Assembly: GCA_025351545.1 (NCBI GenBank)
Contig: JANXVQ010000872.1
Coordinates: 1-10,430, forward strand
Reading direction: 5' to 3'
DNA length: 10,430 nucleotides
Origin: Spirosoma sp.
GTDB taxonomy: Bacteria; Bacteroidota; Bacteroidia; Cytophagales; Spirosomataceae
Part shown: positions 5,815-10,430 of the stretch, in pieces
Layout of the letters: each line of letters starts with the position of its first letter
Numbering within the stretch: position 1 is the first letter of the stretch
Made by a program: the position numbers and the translations under genes
The notes under the pieces: generated by a model
The model's input: the letters and a program-made list of their open reading frames with translations, nothing else
The model's database searches: none
What the model was told of the DNA's origin: nothing

Positions 5815-7212
5815 TTAGTTAACCAATGACAGAATCTGGGAGTTAATGTAATCAAATGGGTTTTCTGTTACGTTTAAATATGTGTCTAATTTTAAAAAAA
5901 CGTCTACTATAGTAAGCCCTTTTTTTGCTAATCCTTGCCCTATCAAAGCTTCTGACACTGGTTTGAAATCATGTGCTCCAATGGATTCGTTACGTAGCTG
6001 GCTCAGTGGGATAATTTTATCAATGAACTCGGCCATCGGATCATTATAGAAATGATTTATCGCCTGAAATGTGCCTATTGTTCCCTTTGTGAATTCCAAT
6101 GATCTACTTCCCATTTTCCAATTAGCGAGATGAGTTGCCAATGTTATATGAGCCGGCTCGCTAAGAATTCGAGTTATGTCTTTATCCCAATTTCGATTGT
6201 CATAATTGGCCAAACCGATATGATTAGTGGCTGATACACGCGACAACTCCTCAATAATTCTAAAGAAACGCAACAAAAAGTCAACGTATGCGGCTTGCAA
6301 ATAGTGGATTTTTGCATTGATATACAATTCTTTGAGCAATGCTCTGTCGTCTTCCTGAACTTGACTAAGTTGTGCAATTTGGCCAGCTACAAATGTTATA
6401 TACTGAGGAGCCATCAATTCCTTTAAATATGTCCGGGCTGCATCAAAGTCAAAATGTAACCGTGCCGCTGCGTAACGCCCGATTGTGCCTATAGCCGTAT
6501 CTAGCTCAAGTGTTTCTAATGCTGAATAAGCAAAACGCTCACAAAAAGCTTTTGCTTTTTGTCGCTCAGATTGGGCTAAAGATTGTTGTACAAAGCCGAT
6601 TTCGTAACAAGTTTCAGTACGCTCATCTACACATAGCTGCATTAAAGTTTTACCATATGCCTTAATAGCAGCAAATAGAAGCCCAAAGTTGATTGCATCA
6701 ATTCCTCCCTGATTCAGCAATAGTACATTATCAAAACTCTTTAGTTCATTGAAGGGAGACATAGTTGAGCGGCTCTCAAAAAGAGCGTACATGCTATCTA
6801 AAAAATTCACATTCTCTTTTACTGAAAATGTTTTGAACGCTCCAGCCTGAATCTTATATTTTGCGGTTAGAAGTTTGCTCAGTACTTGCCCTGAACTTAC
6901 GGTATCTCCATAATGAAAATCACCGACCTCCTCTGGTTGATCAGTCACGACTAGGATTATCCGTTCTGGTATCTGTCCTTCACTCTTTAATTTATCTAAG
7001 CATGGTTTAATAATGGGGAAAAGCAGGTGTGCCTTTGCTTTGTCAAACCGACTTGGTTCACTAAGTAAATAGTCGGCCATTCTTCGGGCATATGGATTTT
7101 GACGTCTATCTAAGAGTGGCTTATAATCATCTTCGCCGAATAACTTAATAAATTGATTTTTAGGTAGTTGCAAATCGCGTGAACCTACTGTTATAATTAG
7201 GGCTGTTTTCAT
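5815..7212 (-). CDS. csm6: Csm6-type CARF-HEPN ribonuclease
   Basis: The protein has 465 aa. The N-terminus (ALIITVGSRDLQL, 4-16) is the first strand and loop of a CARF Rossmann-like domain, and LLLNQGGIDAINFGL (164-178) fits the CARF GG-containing ligand loop. The C-terminus is a HEPN domain: the helix AAYVDFLLRFFRIIEEL (307-323), and the catalytic R407-X6-H414 pair in LRNESIGAHDF. Csm6 proteins bind cyclic oligoadenylate made by Cas10 and then cut RNA nonspecifically. It follows csm5 on the same strand after a 146-bp gap and converges on the WYL gene with 12 bp between. Hand counts of three 60-base lines gave 32%, 37% and 42% GC, against 52% and 55% for lines in the TPR-OB and csm4 genes, which suggests a separately acquired effector. 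The family call is solid; the ring size of its activator cannot be told. Confidence 0.9.
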   Translation of the reverse strand: MKTALIITVGSRDLQLPKNQFIKLFGEDDYKPLLDRRQNPYARRMADYLLSEPSRFDKAKAHLLFPIIKPCLDKLKSEGQIPERIILVVTDQPEEVGDFHYGDTVSSGQVLSKLLTAKYKIQAGAFKTFSVKENVNFLDSMYALFESRSTMSPFNELKSFDNVLLLNQGGIDAINFGLLFAAIKAYGKTLMQLCVDERTETCYEIGFVQQSLAQSERQKAKAFCERFAYSALETLELDTAIGTIGRYAAARLHFDFDAARTYLKELMAPQYITFVAGQIAQLSQVQEDDRALLKELYINAKIHYLQAAYVDFLLRFFRIIEELSRVSATNHIGLANYDNRNWDKDITRILSEPAHITLATHLANWKMGSRSLEFTKGTIGTFQAINHFYNDPMAEFIDKIIPLSQLRNESIGAHDFKPVSEALIGQGLAKKGLTIVDVFLKLDTYLNVTENPFDYINSQILSLVN

Positions 7213-7294
7213 ATCTGCTTTCTCAATTTAACCTTTCCAATTTATTCATGCTCAAAACCCGAACGTCTGTCTGTTGTTGCGGGCTATCTTCACC

Positions 7295-7304
7295 GAAAAT
7301 TATA
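7295..7304 (-). promoter_or_regulatory. Possible promoter before csm6
   Basis: The minus strand reads TATAATTTTC, containing both TATAAT and TAATTTTC (one base off TAnnTTTG), about 80 nt before the csm6 start. No convincing upstream box was found. It could let csm6 be expressed apart from the csm operon. Confidence 0.25.
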
Positions 7305-7318
7305 TACTTGTACTTTCT

Positions 7319-7353
7319 CTGACAGCTCAGGAATTGGCTTCCTAAGCTATCAG
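7319..7353 (-). promoter_or_regulatory. Intergenic RNA hairpin after csm5
   Basis: On the minus strand, 15-base arms starting CTGATAGCTTAGG and ending TTCCTGAGCTGTCAG pair completely, with 13 Watson-Crick and two G-U pairs, around a 5-base loop (GCCAA). It begins 5 nt beyond the csm5 stop codon. On the plus strand the two wobble pairs become A-C mismatches, so the fold belongs to the csm transcript. No U tract follows it on the minus strand, so it is not a standard terminator. It may slow the polymerase, protect the 3' end or mark a processing site between csm5 and csm6. Confidence 0.6.
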
Positions 7354-7358
7354 CGTTT

Positions 7359-8909
7359 TTATTTCATCTTATCGTACCGCACCTGTTGCAACACGTCTTT
7401 TTTGCTCAGTTGATCCACTTTTACTAGCACCACCCGGCCCAGGGGCTCGGCTCCCACGTAGCCGACCAGGTCGAAAAGCTGATTTTCGTAACCCGTTGCG
7501 TACACCTTTACTTTATTAGTTCTGGCACTCAGCACAATCTCAGCATCCAGCAATTGCCCTTTCTTCAATCTTCCCTCAAAGAGTTGTGGTTTCCTGCGTT
7601 CCAGTTCCGCCAACCGTTCGGCTTCCTGTTGTTGCCGTTTTTCCGCTTCAGCCCGGCTGCGCTCCTGCTCTGTGGCAAGGCGGACGGCTTCGGCTTTCTC
7701 TTGGGCCAGCACCCGCTTTCGCTGTCTGGCTTGTTCCGTTTCTGGCGTTTGTAACGTCAGCTTAATGAACCCCATCAGCATAAACTCAAATTCGCTGTTC
7801 TGCTGTCGGAACGAGAATTTGCGAGTCTTGGCAAAAATTTGATTGGATATATCAATCCACTCTGAAAAGTGATCCTGACTGCGGTTTTGCCAGTCGCCAG
7901 TGATGCTGTGAAAACCAACCCCTGCCCCCACACGCAACAGACAACTGTCCGCTTCGCTGTTAAATTGAATCAACGCGTTGATTCGTTCCTCAATAAATTT
8001 CTGTTTGTCTAAATCATCATTACGAAACTTTCGGAAATAGGCCTTTTCACGGTCTAAATATTGCTTGGTGTGTGAACGGATCGTATCCAGCAACCAATCG
8101 CCCGATTTACCATTGAGCAAATTCGTATAGTTAGGTACGTTTCCTGATACATATTTACCTAAGGCATGAGGAAGATTGCTGCCTAGCGAAATGAGTAGCG
8201 TATTGGGGGCATCAGTCGGGACTGACTGCGGAACCGCCGATTCATACCACGTTACAAACGCATCGGGTCTGTTGCTGACCACTGCTGGCGTATGATTACC
8301 CCGATTAGCATGTTTCCATTCGCCCCTCGTATTTTCATCTTTTCGGTCGCTGTCAGCAGAAAATATCTTCGTTCGGCGGACCTCAATCATTTCCTTCGGC
8401 AAATTGACGTCGCCCACCTGAATAAATCGCATCAAGTTGTTAGTAATGTTGCCAAAGAGCTTATCTAACTCAGCGTTACTGTGTCGGTTGCTGCCTGGTA
8501 GTTTTTTGAGTTCGGCCAGCAGTATGCTCCGAATGGCTCCTTTGATCGAACTACCCGGAATGGCGTACTGACCTAATCCAGTACGGTACATTCGTCGAAT
8601 ATCGGTTGGTTCTCCCTGAACGGGTAACTTTTGAAGCAAAATAGACGGATTAGCCCTGATAAGCGACTTCAGCGTGGTTTCCAATTCCCTGGCCTGACCA
8701 TCGGCTAATTTCAGGGTCAGATTTTGCAGCTCGTTCCGGTCCAGCAACCGAAAGAGACGGTCGGTATCAATCACCCAAATCTCGCCGGATTCCAGCACAT
8801 AGTCCAGTCCACGAACGTAGTTTTTTTCCTGCGCCATACCCACATGAACGGGCGTAACAACCTCGACCTCGAACGGGCAGGGGGTGAAAACAGATTTCAG
8901 ACTTTCCAT
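7359..8909 (-). CDS. csm5: Csm5 RAMP protein with coiled-coil and extra C-terminal domain
   Basis: Csm5 is the Cas7-like subunit that caps the 3' end of the crRNA in the type III-A complex. The core shows PFEVEVVTPVHVG (12-24), IPGSSIKGAIRSILL (117-131), typical of Csm5 and related RAMPs, and the glycine-rich loop LRVGAGVGFHSITG (325-338). At 516 aa it is well above the roughly 350-400 aa usual for Csm5. The excess is C-terminal: a highly charged coiled coil (about 392-440, rich in Ala, Glu, Arg and Gln) and then about 75 residues of apparent beta-rich domain (GRLKKGQLLDAEIVLSA onward) that could be OB-like. The ATG at 8909 follows the csm4 stop by 3 bp, indicating translational coupling. The extension could contact the target RNA, a crRNA maturation nuclease or another effector; this is inference. 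Confidence 0.93.
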   Translation of the reverse strand: MESLKSVFTPCPFEVEVVTPVHVGMAQEKNYVRGLDYVLESGEIWVIDTDRLFRLLDRNELQNLTLKLADGQARELETTLKSLIRANPSILLQKLPVQGEPTDIRRMYRTGLGQYAIPGSSIKGAIRSILLAELKKLPGSNRHSNAELDKLFGNITNNLMRFIQVGDVNLPKEMIEVRRTKIFSADSDRKDENTRGEWKHANRGNHTPAVVSNRPDAFVTWYESAVPQSVPTDAPNTLLISLGSNLPHALGKYVSGNVPNYTNLLNGKSGDWLLDTIRSHTKQYLDREKAYFRKFRNDDLDKQKFIEERINALIQFNSEADSCLLRVGAGVGFHSITGDWQNRSQDHFSEWIDISNQIFAKTRKFSFRQQNSEFEFMLMGFIKLTLQTPETEQARQRKRVLAQEKAEAVRLATEQERSRAEAEKRQQQEAERLAELERRKPQLFEGRLKKGQLLDAEIVLSARTNKVKVYATGYENQLFDLVGYVGAEPLGRVVLVKVDQLSKKDVLQQVRYDKMK

Positions 8910-8912
8910 ACA

Positions 8913-9932
8913 TCAATAGTTTACTGGCAACAATAACGTTCGGCCATCGCGCCAGACGGGATGCCCAATTTTTGTGGGTAGTTTAGATTCATTGGGTCGC
9001 AGATCAATCACAGAACCAATCATATCAACGCCAGTAATGTCGTGCCGAAGCAATGAGCCTTCGCGAAACATCCAGACTGAGCGTTTGCGGTAGCTATTGT
9101 GCGGTTCCGACAGCCAGCCCCCTCGCTGAATCAGATCATAGCGAGTTGCGTTGTCAGCTAGTAGTCTAGTCAACTGAGCATGATTTTCGGGACAGAACAA
9201 AGACAGGCTTACAGCGTATTGGGCGGATGTTGGTGTGTTAATGGCAAGCGTATCAAAAGCGGGCGTAAATAAACCGTTTCCAACAGACCGGTCCGTGCCG
9301 ATGCCATTATCGGCCAGATACAACACTGCCGATTGGACACGTTTCCGGGCCGTGTCGTTATCGTACTGAACAATGCACCATAGTCCTGAGTCCTGACTGA
9401 AATACAGCCGTTCCATATAAAATGGCGTAGGTTCTGACTCATCACGGGGTCTTACAATGCGGGGGAGTACGTCAGTCGTCAGGAAATCGCCTTTGTCAGC
9501 CGCCAAAGCTACACTCTGAAACATCCCTCGGATGGCTTTTGTACCAGCAGTAGGAGGTGTGCGCTGATGCAGGTACCCCTCAAAATGAGACACATCGACA
9601 TACTGGACTTTTTTGTATTTCTTCGCATCTCCTGATTCACCCATGCCCGTATCGTCCTGCCCGGCTTTATTTCGAAAATAAGGTTTGGGTAAAAAATAGA
9701 CCGGCTGGGACCCACCCCGAAAAGGAAACAGACTCGACACCGCGAAGCCCGGCGACTGATTGGCCGTAGTAGGTATCCAATCCGGCTGGCCGAGCATAGC
9801 CCATGCCTGATAAATGGCTGCGGTGAGCGTATCGGAGTGAACGATGCGTTCGCTGCTGCCGTAGTCATTGGGGCGGGCATTACTTAGGTGAAGGGGCGTG
9901 TCGAACCGAAAGCGTATAATATCGAAAGTCAT
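8913..9932 (-). CDS. csm4: Csm4 (Cas5-like) subunit
   Basis: The protein has 339 aa, normal for Csm4. Csm4 binds the 5' handle of the crRNA and contacts Cas10 at the foot of the type III-A complex. Recognisable features in order are TPLHLSN (12-18), the segment ERIVHSDTLTAAIYQAW (28-44), FPFRGG (69-74), YFLPKP (79-84), the glycine-rich loop NGIGTDRSVGNGLF (209-222), RGGWLSE (270-276) and GHPVWRDG (323-330). Csm4 has no catalytic activity of its own. The gene is 3 bp from csm3 upstream and 3 bp from csm5 downstream, so the three are read as one operon. No truncation or frameshift is seen. Confidence 0.94.
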   Translation of the reverse strand: MTFDIIRFRFDTPLHLSNARPNDYGSSERIVHSDTLTAAIYQAWAMLGQPDWIPTTANQSPGFAVSSLFPFRGGSQPVYFLPKPYFRNKAGQDDTGMGESGDAKKYKKVQYVDVSHFEGYLHQRTPPTAGTKAIRGMFQSVALAADKGDFLTTDVLPRIVRPRDESEPTPFYMERLYFSQDSGLWCIVQYDNDTARKRVQSAVLYLADNGIGTDRSVGNGLFTPAFDTLAINTPTSAQYAVSLSLFCPENHAQLTRLLADNATRYDLIQRGGWLSEPHNSYRKRSVWMFREGSLLRHDITGVDMIGSVIDLRPNESKLPTKIGHPVWRDGRTLLLPVNY

Positions 9933-9935
9933 GCG

Positions 9936-10430
9936 TCAGGCTGGATTGAGGTAGGTTTCGACCGTTTTACTAACCGGCTCGTTGAGGCTAAGTTTCACCT
10001 GCCCATACCCCCGAGAACCAGAGCCGCCTAGGTAATCGTCTTCGAGAAGCCGAATGCCTGCATAGAGTAGCTTGATAAAGTTAGTCTCCATTGTTTGGGC
10101 TTCCGTTTCATTCCCTTCCACCGTAATGATATTAATGACAAAATTGAGGTCAAATACTGATCCGGCCGGTACCCGCTCGGTTTGCCGGGGATTTAACGCC
10201 ACCCCCGTAATCCGGTTGATGGTGTTCTCAAATTTTACTTCGGTATAGGGCATATCGGTAAATTCCGATTCACTCAGCAACTGGGCCGAACTTTGGGTCA
10301 GATTGGCGTCGCGTATTAACAATCGGGCGGGTGTGCCGTCATTGGCGGCTGAACCAAACAAGTGAGCCAGCGTTTTGCCGTCAGCGGTCGAATAGCCCTT
10401 GAAATCGGTGTTATGATTTTCGCCTAGGGC
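9936..10430 (-). CDS. csm3: Csm3 backbone subunit, C-terminal part
   Basis: The last 164 codons are present and the reading frame is open to the window edge, so the true start lies to the right. Csm3 is the Cas7-family subunit that forms the helical backbone on the crRNA and cuts bound target RNA at 6-nt steps. The visible part has KTLAHLFGS then ARLLIRDANL, a loop likely to contact RNA, NRITGVALNPRQTERVPAGS, and the C-terminal glycine-rich loop LGGSGSRGYGQVKL. The catalytic aspartate lies in the N-terminal part and cannot be checked. A TTG at 10361 is an internal leucine codon, not a start. The stop is 3 bp before csm4. Confidence 0.94.
   Translation of the reverse strand, partial: ALGENHNTDFKGYSTADGKTLAHLFGSAANDGTPARLLIRDANLTQSSAQLLSESEFTDMPYTEVKFENTINRITGVALNPRQTERVPAGSVFDLNFVINIITVEGNETEAQTMETNFIKLLYAGIRLLEDDYLGGSGSRGYGQVKLSLNEPVSKTVETYLNPA

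Noticed and set aside
7319..7360. Intrinsic terminator on the plus strand (hairpin followed by TTTTT)
   Set aside because: There is no plus-strand gene nearby to terminate, and on that strand the stem has two A-C mismatches.
10361..10363. Start of csm3 at a TTG codon near the right edge
   Set aside because: The frame is open to the window end and the upstream codons continue the Csm3 sequence; the gene is simply cut by the window.

Overview
The window is most of a type III-A CRISPR-Cas locus, probably from a Bacteroidota bacterium of the Cytophagales (Spirosoma-like) group. This placement is an inference. It rests on the protein style, promoter boxes of the Bacteroidota form (TAnnTTTG), the lack of Shine-Dalgarno sequences, and a VirE-N/BT4734-type primase gene. 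No marker gene is present to settle the taxon.

Layout from left to right. Positions 1-428 hold a CRISPR array: six identical 37-nt repeats, five complete spacers and one cut spacer, running off the left edge. Read on the minus strand the repeats end in ATTAAGAC, so the array is probably transcribed leftwards from a leader at 429-538. Next come four minus-strand genes forming an adaptation module, read right to left: cas1 (3727-4725), a CRISPR-associated primase-polymerase (2568-3611), cas2 with a long N-terminal extension (2079-2552), and a TPR-like protein with two OB-like domains, the second carrying a cold-shock RNP1 motif (539-2059). A WYL-domain regulator lies divergently at 4831-5802 on the plus strand. 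Convergent to it, and much more AT-rich, is a CARF-HEPN Csm6-type RNase (5815-7212). The interference genes csm5 (7359-8909), csm4 (8913-9932) and the 3' part of csm3 (9936-10430) follow, packed 3 bp apart. cas10, csm2 and cas6 are not in the window and presumably lie to the right or elsewhere.

The most notable find is regulatory. A 19-bp perfect inverted repeat, ACTGCAAT-N3-ATTGCAGT, occurs twice: between cas1 and the WYL gene (4776-4794), and between cas1 and the primase-polymerase (3698-3716). Both copies end exactly 17 nt upstream of the final G of a TAnnTTTG-like promoter box on the minus strand. This makes them strong candidates for the operator of the WYL regulator, controlling spacer acquisition separately from the csm operon. 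A weaker half-site with similar geometry sits at the start of the CRISPR leader.

Working model: Csm3/4/5, with unseen Cas10 and Csm2, form the crRNA-guided complex. Cas10 makes cyclic oligoadenylate that switches on the Csm6 RNase. Cas1-Cas2, the primase-polymerase and the TPR-OB protein form an acquisition unit in which a primase stands where some type III loci carry a reverse transcriptase. The WYL protein controls that unit.
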